Shown here in pieces: positions 34,861-46,300 of a stretch of DNA of 64,000 nt (position 1 is its first letter; the number at the start of each line of letters is the position of its first letter). Under the pieces are notes generated by a model. The model ran no database searches and was not told the origin of the DNA. It was given only the letters and a program-made list of their open reading frames with translations. This stretch comes from Atrichornis clamosus (lineage: Eukaryota; Chordata; Aves; Passeriformes; Menuridae). Location of the stretch: assembly GCA_013400975.1 (NCBI GenBank), contig WBMZ01009035.1, positions 46,991 to 110,990 of the forward strand, in the 5' to 3' direction. The position numbers and the translations under genes are program-made.

Positions 34861-37800
34861 CTGTATTAGATAAGTGTAATATTTTCTACTCATAAATTAA
34901 AGGCATTTCTTTCGCTGCACAAATAACTAAAACCAAATTCTCAGCAGAAGAAGCAAGTTACAAATATAACAAATTAATAGGCAAAACTGGTCCTACGCTG
35001 TCTTGATGCTTTTCCTTCTAAGTAATATGTCACATTCTGCTCTACCTTACATTTTTATTGGTCCCCACTTCCATGCTATCTCACTTAAGGGGCTTCTCAG
35101 ATGATCAATCCTCAAGTAACAAAGCATCAGATGGCTTTATCAAGTCCTTTCCTAACTTGAATGTCAAAAATGTGATACCACTGGCCCTGGAGAGCTGAGC
35201 AGGTCAATGCAAGTGCGGAACTGACTCATTGTCTTTACTTTACACGCATTTAGCCAAAAAAGTGAGAGAGTCTAACTGAGATGGTGTTATGCCTGAGAGA
35301 GCTGGCAGGGTAGGAAAACCACAGACAGAAAGCCTTGCTTCATCAGCTTCTCCCAGTCAGCTGTACCAATCTTGCTTTTCTTCTTTCCTGGGATGATTTG
35401 AAAAACTTAGTAAATATTAACCAGTTACCCAGACATGCCCACAATAAAATAGAAATCTGTACTAACTCTAGGACAAGCAGAAACAGGAAATAGATGTGAA
35501 TTTTTGTACTTTTCATTTCATCAATATTAAGCACTTGATTACAGTCAAAAGAAGTAGTGAAATTTCTCTCCAGATTCCCGCATGTGATTGCTCATGTTTA
35601 GGTTGCTTAAAGATAGGAGTCTGTAGCCATTTGACCTGCTGTAGAGTATCTCTGAGGGTGTCTGCATGGAGCTGAGAGATGTGACACAGGAAAGCATAAC
35701 TCATGTCTCGTGCAGCAGCCTGTGCTATGTTAAAATATACTAGACAGTTTAGCATAGGTTACCCAGATTCTTAAACTTATCTGTTCATAATATGGGTTTC
35801 TATATGAACTACAAGTAGAAGCATCAGCTGTAGACAAGTTATAGTCAACATAGTCAGTGGAGAGGAAAGAGGAATTCAGCTCACCCTGTTATACTGGCCC
35901 ATCTGCATTGCTCTCTAGGCTTCAGTGGCTGCAGTGATCAGATCTTTATGGAGACTTGGAGAGTTCTGAATACATTCTAAACTATTCTTAGGTTTCTTAT
36001 AAATATTCACGGCAGACTCCTTCTCTTGTAAAAGCTTATCTTTCCATCCCATAATACCAGGACTTATTTTTCACCTACTGTGAATAAACTGATTATTTGG
36101 GGATATCATATATATACTAAATATAACAAAATACAGTGTTTTATTATCAAAGAACACACAAAATGAATTACTTCTGGTTGTGATTATTAATTTACTTCAC
36201 AATGGAACCAGCCAGTTACTCTCATTGCTGTAGTCAAGATCTCGAAGAACAGGGTAATATTTAAATTTCTGACATCTAATTTTGATAAGAGTCCCTTGGA
36301 CAGGGCTAAGAGAACCAGTAATTCCAAACTTCTGCTGAAAAAAAATAGTTGAGAGTGGAAAATCCCTAAAGGCTGAACAAAAGATAATCACAGATATACT
36401 TTTAAGAGCCTTAAAGAGCAGGTCAGAAAGCTTTAAATGGGAGACAGGAAGCTTAATGTATGTTTTCATAGCAAAATAATCTCTTGTAAATGCAGAACCA
36501 GCCAAAATCGTAGCAAAGTAATCTACAACAAAAGGAGGAAGTGAAAGACATGATTCAATGGAAAGAAAAACATTTATAGGAAAGAGGAGTCAGGGAATCA
36601 TGAAAGGATGCTGTCTTTGGCCAAAACTCCTGGAGCGCAGAAAGGAAGCTGCGATAAAGAAATGTCTGTAAGTGTGCTCATTGTTTTCTATAGATCTGTG
36701 CACGTCATGCTAAAAAGGAACAAAGATATCTAGAAAGATATACATTTGTCTGCATGCTGTCTTAGCCCAGTTTGGAACTAAGCAGTAAAATTGAATATTT
36801 AGACATCTGTCTGTGCTAGTGGCTCTACTGGGCCAAGCCTTGTTCTCTGCCAGATGGAATGGCCCAACTCACTTCACACAGTTAAACCCTTCTCAGACAC
36901 AAAGCAGAGAGGTCACCGCCCCTCTCTCTTCCCAGGCAGCCTGAGGCGGCTCTGGCCAGAGCTATGGTGCTGAGCCTTACCCTGCTTCACGCATACCACA
37001 CACATGACTAAATGACCTGGAGAGTCCTGGAGAGGTGCTTGCTTAAGTTACCAGAAAATGCTAAGCCGTGGGTGCAGGCCATAGAGTCCCAAAGTGTGTC
37101 TGCTTAAAGCACAACACCACACAGGCAAGGGTGTGCTGTCCTGGGAGCTGTACTGTTCTCTGGTCACAAAAACAAGACAGGATGAAACCTACCTGAGTCA
37201 AGCTACTTCTACACAAAGCTCTTTTTTCCCAGAATAAAGTGGGCAGTCAAACACAGTGCAGCATCCGTGCTGACCACACTAACTGAGATAAGGCAAGTTC
37301 TGCTAGCAGGGTGGCTACAGGAGTGGATCAATGAGAAGCTGCCAGAAGTTTGCACAGCCAGCAGAGTATACCTGGCAGAGTTTACCTGACTGGAGTTGAG
37401 CTGGTGCTGGTGCATCCAGCCAGACTAACACAGACTGGTGTTTTTTCTTGTGCTTTCTCAAAAAAACCTCCAAAAGCAAAACAAATATTTATTATATTTT
37501 TTCATCTCAAATTTTCTGTTCAGGGATTGATTACACATGGCTTAATATCAACTGAAGAGCTAAAATAACATATGTACCATTACAAGGAAAATCCTAATCC
37601 AAGAGGTAGTGAAACACTTTCCAACAGGTAGATAAAATCATTCTGCTAACTTCTTGGCAAAATAGGTCAGGTCTTTGCTGTTATCAGAGTCCAGTGGCCT
37701 TGAACTGATCTGGGTAATACTTCAACACATAGCCAAAGAGTGCAGTACTTGACATGTTTCTTGCCATACCAGTATTTTTTTTTACTTAATAAGTGTGAGC

Positions 37801-40515
37801 ATCTTACCTGTCCACTAAGCCACAGAATACTTAATTCCACAAAAGCAACAGGAACCACATATATCAGCCTTCTTTTCATTACTGTTTACCTCTGTGCCAA
37901 TTGTAGGTGGAGATTGTCTGGGTAATCCCGCCACTGCTCGAACGGCTGGCAGTTTTTTCCTGAACTTCACTGAGGGGAGTGTCTCATTTTTGGAGAGGAA
38001 TGCAAGGGAATTCTGAAAAAATGCTGTGTACAGTTACAAACAACAGCAAGAAGGAGAAGGCAGTGAGGAAATCAGTAGAAGGAAATTAACTTTTGTAGTA
38101 TCACCCAAAGAGGGAATTTAGAGATCCAGACCATAAAGTTTCCACTATAGTGAAACAAGCCGTACGTGTTTACTAACCCTGAAGAATTTAGCTATCCCAG
38201 TTGTCTTTGATAACATGAACCCTGTGAGCAATGAAGAATCAGAGACAGGAATAGACTTAAACACTTTCATAAAATTTCAAACACTGCAGTGAAAATATAT
38301 TGTTCTTTTATTTATCTTCAATGTTTTTTGTTCATTTCCTTCTTTTTTACTTATTGTGTTAGAATAATAAAGAGCTTGATCATTTTCAATTAAAGAAAAA
38401 TATATTATCACTTGCTGTCCCTATATGAGTTCCATCTGCACATGGAATAATATGTTTAGAAACCAAAGCAAATAGATCTTTAAAAAATAATCTGTAATCC
38501 TGTAATATTTTTGATGGTGCTTTGATACAAATTTGGTTCTTCCTGATCTCTGTCATTATTCACTGCTGAACTGTCTAATGCCAGAGATGCAGGCCAACTG
38601 GCAAGAAGAGTGCAGGGAAAATATTATTTCCCTGCAACATAAAGTTGGATGTCTCACTTTCATTATTCTCTTTCACACCTGAGATAAATCCTGAGCTATG
38701 CCACAGTGGCCCACATTGATTAAAATGCAAAAAAGATCGAAACAGACAGCAAATGAGAAGCTTCTAGCAAGATGTATTAAGAAAAGCAAGGTAATACTTT
38801 TATATTTTTTAGCTTTTTGAAATCTTTGCAGTACCTCCTCTTTTGTAAATTAAGAGATTGTTTTTAAGGAAACAGAGTGGCATCTCAGTTTCATTGAAAT
38901 AAATGGCAAAATTCTAAATAAATTTGCCTGGGGCAATTCTTCCCACTTACTGCTTTTTCTATCAAATCTTCTAAATTACCTTTTCTCTAAACAGAATGAG
39001 TGCCTTCAGCAGGAACAGTTTTTTCAAGTTTTCCAGTGAAAGCAGTGTTCCTTTACAGAGAGTATATATATATGCATACTTGGAAGCTTCCCACCAATGT
39101 TAGGTAAAATCTGCTTTTGATTAAATAAATAAATAACATCTGCTGAAGTCTTAGAACAGACATGACAAACTGCAATCTGAAACACTTGCATATTCTTGAT
39201 GATTTGCATCAGGCACATCAAGCATTACTCTATCAATAGTTCTGAAAATAAGGGTCAGATTCAGCCAAGTGACGATCACAACCAGAAGTGGGAATTATCA
39301 GCAGAAGCCTAGAAACTGCTGCTACTTATGTTAAGCCTGGCTGGTATTTTAAAAGTGGTGTCACCTGTTAATCAGTGTAGCTTTCCTTCTCCAGACTCTA
39401 TCTTCTAGCTTTAGAATTTTTTCTCCTGTTCTTCAGTTCTAGGCTTTTTACTTACAGGCAACACTTGTTTTAATATATTTGGGATGCAAATCAGCCTCTT
39501 CTCTGATTCACCCAGCTCCCTACTACCTAGGTAACTGAAAGGTAATACCTTCACATAAGCTTCCCCTTCTGCCCTCCATACAAGACTAATTATCAAATTT
39601 CTCTTCTTTTTTACACTAAAAAAATAATTATAATAATCCTGCCTTCCTTGAAATATGTCATTGTTTTTCAGAGCTTTTGCATCCATGTGAGAGGAGATGT
39701 CTCTATTTTTCTCTTTTGTTCCCAGCGTAGTAGAACATACAGATGAGCAGTGCTGACATATTTGTCTGGATCTATCAGGTTACAGTTACTGGTACAAGTC
39801 TTCTGTTGTCTACAGGACATCAACATATGCTATAATTATTGTTCCATCACTGCCCTCAAGAGTGAACATCTGCTCCTACCCTATCATCACAGTTTTAATC
39901 TTCTCGTAGCTCCTGTTTCCTTGAAGAGCAATCCAAATGAGACAGACCCAATCTTTTACTTTTCTCTAGTTTTTTAATAGCTTCCAGGCTTTCAACAGAG
40001 TGAAGTGAATACCTCGAGCTCCCAGCAGTATTCATGTAAATGAAAAACTAAATTCCCTGTAGCTGTGCTTGTGCCTGTAAGCAGATGGAGTGAGGTGGGA
40101 ATCCAACTTGCTTGCAGGCATAAACAGAGTAACAGCAAATTGAATTTGCTATTCAAATGTGGGGGGGTCACAGTTCTCAGAAAGCAGCCACAGCCTCTCT
40201 TCAAACTGCATTGAGTGTGGGAGCCACAGGATTTGCATCAATACTGTGTCCTCCCACTAGTACACAGGTATCCTGCTCCTTTGCAGCCTTTCCCAGACGT
40301 AACGGAGGGATCCCGTTTGCCCATTCCACTCCTACTCACCTCTGTGGTTTATATAATTTAAAAGATTTTTCGTTTGTATCTTTTGACCAGGATAAGTTTT
40401 ACCCTGTGAAAGTATCAAAGGCAGGAGCAAAAATAAAATATTCCCACAACATATCTCAATTCTGTGGCTAAGAGTATTCACATGTACATGAAATTATGCT
40501 TTAGCATTTGTTTAT

Positions 40516-40573
40516 GTTTGGACTCAAGACTCATAAAGATCTTTTCCAGTCTAAATGATTCTGTGATTCTATT
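40516..40573 (+). mobile_element. CR1 3' terminal scrap, plus strand
   Basis: The text TTTGGACTCAAGACTCATAA, then AGATCTTTTCCAGTCTAAATG and GATTCTGTGATTCTATTG, is the last ~58 bases of a sense-strand CR1, ending in the ATTCTATG-type tail repeat. It is short and diverged, and the upstream part cannot be followed. Confidence 0.75.
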
Positions 40574-42592
40574 GTCAATAAACTTCTATGGTGACAATGC
40601 GTAACCAAACATGCACTCTCATCTTGGCGGAACTAAGGAGCCTTTGCCCTTCCAGCATTTATCCCCACCCAATGAACACAGAAAAAGCTGCACCCACAAC
40701 ACACAAAAACCAAAGTCTGTAATAGAATGAGTTGCAACTTCAAGCAATGTAAAACTGACTGGAGTCAGAGCCAAAATGCTAAATGTGAAACTGTATCACC
40801 ATCAAACCCTTAAATTTGACAAAAATTTTCTATTTATTTGAAGAAAGGATAACTTGGATGAAAACACCCTGACAATACCATGGTGTATGAAATCCACATC
40901 TGAATCCCACTTTCTACTTTCTGGTCCGACTCTCCAGAATTTCAGATTAGACCAACCAGTGGTGGCAAATGGCATTTTCTCCTTTTGTTACTGTTCATCA
41001 GCCTCATCACTACTGCTTTGGAAGATGGTTTTGGAAGCAGTCCTCATAGGAACTAAGTCTCCTATGCAAATTTCTGCATTGCAACTTGAAATTGTTCTCT
41101 CATAATGAACCTCATATGCCAGCAAAGAAATGAAGCACCACTGACAATTTCAATACTATATATTAATCTTTTTAATTACTTGAGGGTGACAGCTGTCTGT
41201 GCTTGGAAGGGCTTTTCAATGCTACACTGCATTTCACTGTCCTCTCTGGAAATATTGTTTATCTCTTGCTTTATAGTAAACACTTCATGATATATTCAAC
41301 AATGGAAGAAATAATTCCTTTTAGTGCTTTGTAATAAAAAATATAATTTCTTTTTCTTGCTGATTTAAAGACAGAATCAAAGGTACTTGCAATTTTAAAT
41401 CATCAGGAATAACTGATGTTGATTCAATTTCTGCTGTATTTAGACCTCAGTTATATACAGTCACACTTTCAGGAACATTCTCAGCACTTTAGCATATAAT
41501 GACCTGAAAAGCTGTTTTTGAACAAAATGAAAAAGCTGATTTAACCCATTTTTAGAAAAAGCATATATGATTACACCTCTTCAGGTCAACCTTTTAGTTT
41601 GTCCCCTGCTTCAGACCTCTTAACCAATTTCAAACTGTAATGGAAAAGCAAAAATCTCAAGTGTATTAAATTCCTACTTAGTTCCTAAAAGTAGATACTA
41701 TCTACAAGACAGACAAATTAGAGTGATCACTGAAGAACAAAACATGAGGTCCAAGACAAGAGTAGCAAAGTGCCTGAAGTTCTGCTGCTTGTGGAACAGT
41801 TTGTTTTTCAGAAGAACCCCAGAGTATATTTTAGAGGATTTTGGCACAGTAGATTTTATCATGTTCTTGATACACTTAGCATTGAATGCAGGAGGCACTG
41901 AGATATTAGAAGGATGGTTGAGTGGCACAAGACTGCTCCTGGAGGGCATCTCAGAAAGGTGTCTGCCTCAACCTTCCTCTGCTCTTCCTCAGAGAAAATG
42001 ACAACCCTTGAAGTCTGTGCCTGCCTTGCAGAAGTCATGTGCATTCTTCCCATGTGGCCCCATCAATGACAATTGCAAACGTACATTGAAACTTGTCTGA
42101 AATGAGACTCCTCATCCTTCCTTTGTTACCTGCAAATGGTTGTTAAGTGGAGAAGAAAGAGCACTTGTCGAACCAAGTTTTGATATTCATCCTGGTCACA
42201 CTGAGTTAACAGAGCTGTGATACATGCACAGCACAGGACATTTGCTTTAGGCCACATCCAAGCAGGCAGAGGTGTGGTGTGGTGCAACCTGGTACAACAC
42301 GACACCATCGTCATTTCCTAGTAAGAGCGTGAACATCTTAGAAGAAGCATGTAGAAATTAACATACATCTGAAACGTTTGCAGAACCTAAAGAACATTCA
42401 TGGAACACAAATAGTAAAAATAAAGGTTGGTTACTGGCTAATTTACAAGTTTTTAAATTGCACAGAAAATTCACTGCTTAAATACAAAAGATTGCATTTC
42501 AAGTAGCTTCTGTGGGACCTCCGTATATCCCCTCTCATTGGACTCTTGCTGCATTGGGTTTTGGCCGCTTAGCACCTTCTTCAAGGGTAAGA
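40574..42592. other. Unique non-coding sequence
   Basis: No gene or repeat is recognised between the CR1 scrap and the LTR. The open frames (92 codons at most) lack domains. GTGTGGTGTGGTGCAACCTG near 42271-42290 is a slight local repeat. Confidence 0.5.
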
Positions 42593-42800
42593 ACAGAGTG
42601 ATGGGGACGAGGTCCAGATGCAAAGCGACCTTCGGAGAAGCATCCCTTGTAGAGCTGCTCTTGCGGGGTTCGCAAACCTCTGCACTCACACCAGGCACTC
42701 CCTGCAAGGTGGATGAAGGCACACTCACGCACCCACATTGCTCAAGCCACAGACGAAGATGAAGAGGAGGGAGGGGTTCTCTGTGTGGAGTTCCGTGGCG

Positions 42801-42806
42801 TTTATT
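42801..42806 (-). terminator. LTR polyadenylation signal
   Basis: AATAAA is read on the minus strand in CTAATAAACGCC, about 36-41 bases after the predicted transcription start. That places it at the 3' end of the LTR R region, where a retroviral poly(A) signal is expected. Confidence 0.6.
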
Positions 42807-42868
42807 AGCAGTTCCGCACATGAAGAAGTCCAGGGACAGAGAACAAGGGGAATAGGGCTTACGTGAGC

Positions 42869-42875
42869 TTTTATA
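42869..42875 (-). promoter_or_regulatory. TATA box of the LTR promoter
   Basis: The minus strand reads TATAAAA with flanking CT and G. It lies upstream of a predicted start site near 42842 and downstream of two GC boxes and three CCAAT motifs. This is the layout expected in a retroviral U3 promoter. Confidence 0.65.
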
Positions 42876-43061
42876 AGAGGATGGCAAGGGGCGGAGAGAA
42901 CATCAGGGTCCAATGGGATGAGGGTCCAGGGGCGGAGATGAGGTGGGGTGACATAACAATAACCAATCAGGGGAGGAGAGGGGAGGAGAAAGGGAGCCAG
43001 AGCCAATGGGGTACCAAACACGGGAGAACTTTCCAGAACAAGGGGTAGAATAACAACAGAT

Positions 43062-43330
43062 TGACACGGGAGTTTAACATTACATTAATTTATGGACAAA
43101 ACCATTGCGTACAACTCAGGGGGAGAAAAACCTCAGACCTCTGCAGTGTCCCACCAATGAACTCTCAATCCCTTAGGGACCGGCTGCTCCTCGGGTACTG
43201 CAGTGGCAGCATCCACCACTGCCACAGTTTTCAAATTAATGTTGAATTTATTTTGCCCCAAACCTAAATCAAAGAAAAATTTGCAGCATATATAGCTGTC
43301 TAGAGCAGCCTTAGCTAGCACAAAGGAGTG
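43062..43330. other. GC-richer flank of the LTR, origin unknown
   Basis: Beyond the LTR duplication the plus strand stays GC-richer and CpG-containing (ACCGGCTGCTCCTCGGG) until about 43230. It holds a small hairpin (GCAGTGG 43200-43206, CCACTGC 43216-43222). A minus-strand frame (43133-43390, 85 codons) crosses it and ends at 43133. I cannot match it to a retroviral gene. It may be pre-existing unique sequence or the decayed remains of an element interior. Confidence 0.35.
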
Positions 43331-46300
43331 AAAAGATATAAAGGATTTGTTGGTAACAGTAAAGTTGATGGATTCCCATTCTTGCCCCAAGATTAGGAGT
43401 CAAGAAAGTTCCGAACAGGGCAAAACTATCTTAATTCCTTGCAGAATTTTCATATTGCCTAATCCTCAGATCCCTCTTACTCTCAGAGCAAAACATATGT
43501 TTATCATCCTAAAACAAATAAGACACAAATACCCACGTATGATAACATTTTGCTCTCATTAATACTGAAATAGGAGATACTACTGGAAGCTCTTATGTTT
43601 ATGGATTTACACCAGTTGCATACTCATTTAACCTGAATATTAATTTTCCAGTGGAACAGAATTAATGTAAATGATTCAGGAAATTTGTTGGAAGATAGTG
43701 ATTGCATGCACTTCTAATATATTAAAAGTTTTCATTTTAAACCAGACGGGAAAAAATATTTTTTAAAAATCAAATAAAGCAAGTGTCGGCATCCTCCGAA
43801 AAGACTTTGAATTTGGCTGGATTAAAACATGGTATATTGATGAGCTAGTTTCTTGGTGTATTTGTACTTAGTTGGTTATTTTATCCATCGCTTAAAAAGA
43901 AATTATTTTCAAATATCAGAACAAGGTGTTTACCAGAGTCTTAAGAAAAAAATAAAGCAAGACATTACAAGGTACTCCAATTTTCATTTAATCAATAAGC
44001 CTTGTATTACACTTACTGCATTAGGTTTTACCTGAGTGATGAAACTGTGAGCAGTGACATCAGCTTTCAGACAGTGCCTGTGCACACGTGCCAGGAAAGT
44101 GACAGACAAGAGTCACAGGGGTTCACAGGGTGAGGTCACGAGTGATGCCTACTGACAAATGACATAATATTCCCCCACCCACAATTCCGGGAAGAATTAC
44201 CCCTGGTAGCTGTGACAGCCTCTCTGAATTTGAACGAAAGGGATTGACTTGGGTGGTTCCCCAGCTAATGTTGCAAAGTAAGCAAAAATAAAGAAACAGA
44301 ACAACAAAAAGTTGCTCCCAAAGTACTTTTCATCATGTCAAGAAAAGCATTTCATTCTTCTATCCTGAATATAACTGTATGAATCAGTTTAAATCAGCAT
44401 ATTTATATCAGCATATCCAAGGAATCAGTAAAAAGTTACATATTAATTAATTTTCTACCAAAACAAGGGTATTTTAGAAATAATACTAAAAAATCAATTC
44501 AAACACAGTCTTATTTTTAAAGTATATTTTAAAAACAATAATAAAAGGAAGAAGGATTTGTCTTACTGACATGTTAGCAATGTTTCCTGGATTAAAAAGT
44601 GAAAATCTGGAGATTATTTTTTACATGAATAAACTGAATTGCTCTTTGAAGCCACCTAAATTATAAACTGCCAAATACTTGCATGCTGAAGCTACTTTTG
44701 CAATCAGTGAACTCATATGGTGTGCTATGTAAAATAACTCCTTTATAATCTGCATACCTGATATGACTATCTTTAAAAAATATATTGTAATAGCAGACAC
44801 ATATATATCTTAAAATATTATGTGTTGGAGATGAACAGCAAAGATTTGCTAAATACTTCCAACTAAGGCCATTTGAAATTCTCTTACACTGTCAGGTCTC
44901 CATGAATACTTGAAAACTGTTTTGCAGCCTTGATGTTTTCTTTCAAAACTTAATTCAATTTTGAAGATATTTCTATTAAACTTGTGGAGTCTTGGAACAA
45001 ATTTTCTGCTGGTGCAAGTGCCATGATGAATTGAACTTTTCCTAGCTAAGGGTTAGAACTTAATTCTCCCAGAAAGTACAAAGAGTGGAACTAAAGAGAA
45101 CTATGACAAATGCTTAAAAACAAGTGATAAATACAGTAGTTGGTGGGTAAATATTAAGATGGGAATAATTCTAGGGATGGGAACAGATGTAAGCATACAA
45201 ACACATGCAAACACACACACACACCTCTTTTCATTGCAGATACCAATCCTTTGCAGGAGGCCTTTCTGGATTCTCTGCAACATAGGAGTCCAAGCATTTT
45301 GATGGTAGGACTATGGCACAGTATATGTATATGATAATTGTTCCCAGACAAGCCATTAAAAAAGTTTAATTTCTTTCTTGGATTTTCTACATGTATAATA
45401 TCATTCACTTTAATTGCTCCAGAAACCACTCAAATTAGCTAGACTATACAAGCAATATATAAACAAGTGTTCTCTTACCTTAAAACCCACCATAACGTGT
45501 TTGTTCTGAAAGATGAGTGTTCTCACAAATCAGAGATCACCATGCATGCCAGTAAGACGTAAGAGTAGCAAACATAAACAGCAAAAATTCTCAGGCTCAT
45601 GAAAAGTGCTAAAACGTTCTCACAGATCACTGATTTGTTCTGCACTTCAACTGAAATCTAAAACTCACCACCTGCTTCCTCCTTTCCCTGCCCTTTTGTC
45701 TATGTGCCATGATAGGCCCTGCTCTTTTATCTCCCTCTCTTTTCCCTTTTCTATGTTTTCCAGCACTTCAGAGGAGTAACTTCCCTTCCCTTCCCTCGCT
45801 CATTCCCTTTTTACAATGCCAAGGCTTGGTTTACATTAAATAAGGGTGAGGAACATGATTAACCCTGTATTTGCTATAAGATTTCAGCTAACTTGCACCA
45901 GTTATCTGACTTAGCAAGAATATCCTCTTGGCTCCAGCAGAAAACTGGAGTGAAAGCTTGGATCATATTTCCATGCTTGCCTTTACATTTTCTGCAGTGT
46001 TCATCAAAGAGAGGCATGATTTGAGAGGTCTTCTTGCAAACCAAGGAGCTTTGGAGTCATAAAAGTCATGACAGATTGAAAGAGACCTAAAAATAACGTC
46101 AGCTGATTGCCTTTATGGCTTACAGCACCTTTCATCCAGGAACAGTATCACATCTGTTGAGAGCAATAATCCATTGTGAAATATAGCTGTTTTAAGGGAA
46201 AAAAAGCAGCTAGGGTAATTTGTGAGTTTTTTTGGTCCAGTTAATAAGTTAGTTAGGAACAGTGGGATCCCAGGTTTTCAAAGAACAGAGGGTGAGAACT

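Larger units (their letters stand above)
30233..40515. other. Unique AT-rich non-coding sequence
   Basis: No gene or recognisable interspersed repeat is seen in this stretch of just over 10 kb. Open frames are short (102 codons at most, 36197-36505 on the minus strand). It contains A-runs near 30350, 31087, 32867 and 33686, an AT/AAC simple-repeat patch at 32600-32706, and a CpG-retaining segment at 33990-34860 listed separately. GC-richer pieces near 36840-37120 show no domain or repeat I recognise. Confidence 0.55.
42599..43055 (-). mobile_element. GC-rich solo ERV LTR with intact promoter layout, minus sense
   Basis: Read on the minus strand, the element starts TGTTATTCTACCCC at 43055 and ends CCCATCA at 42599. 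It is flanked by ACAGAG (42593-42598) and ACAGAT (43056-43061) on the plus strand, a 6-bp duplication with one change that fits ERVK or class I/II integration. U3 carries three CCAAT motifs in inverted orientation (plus-strand 42910-42914, 42963-42967, 43003-43007), GC boxes (42888-42894, 42929-42935) and a TATAAAA box (42869-42875). AATAAA (42801-42806) follows about 63 bases downstream, giving a short R of roughly 60 bases and a U5 of about 180. No primer-binding site or retroviral gene is attached. I do not recognise the family, so the boundaries rest on the TG/CA ends plus the duplication. Confidence 0.72.

Noticed and set aside
42471..42887. 138-codon minus-strand frame
   Set aside because: It crosses the R/U5 part of the LTR and its flank and resembles no retroviral protein; treated as chance in GC-rich sequence.
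46050..46160. CR1-like text (GACAGATTGAAAGAGACCTA)
   Set aside because: Resembles an inverted CR1 tail only over about 20-30 bases, with no clear tail repeat or continuation.
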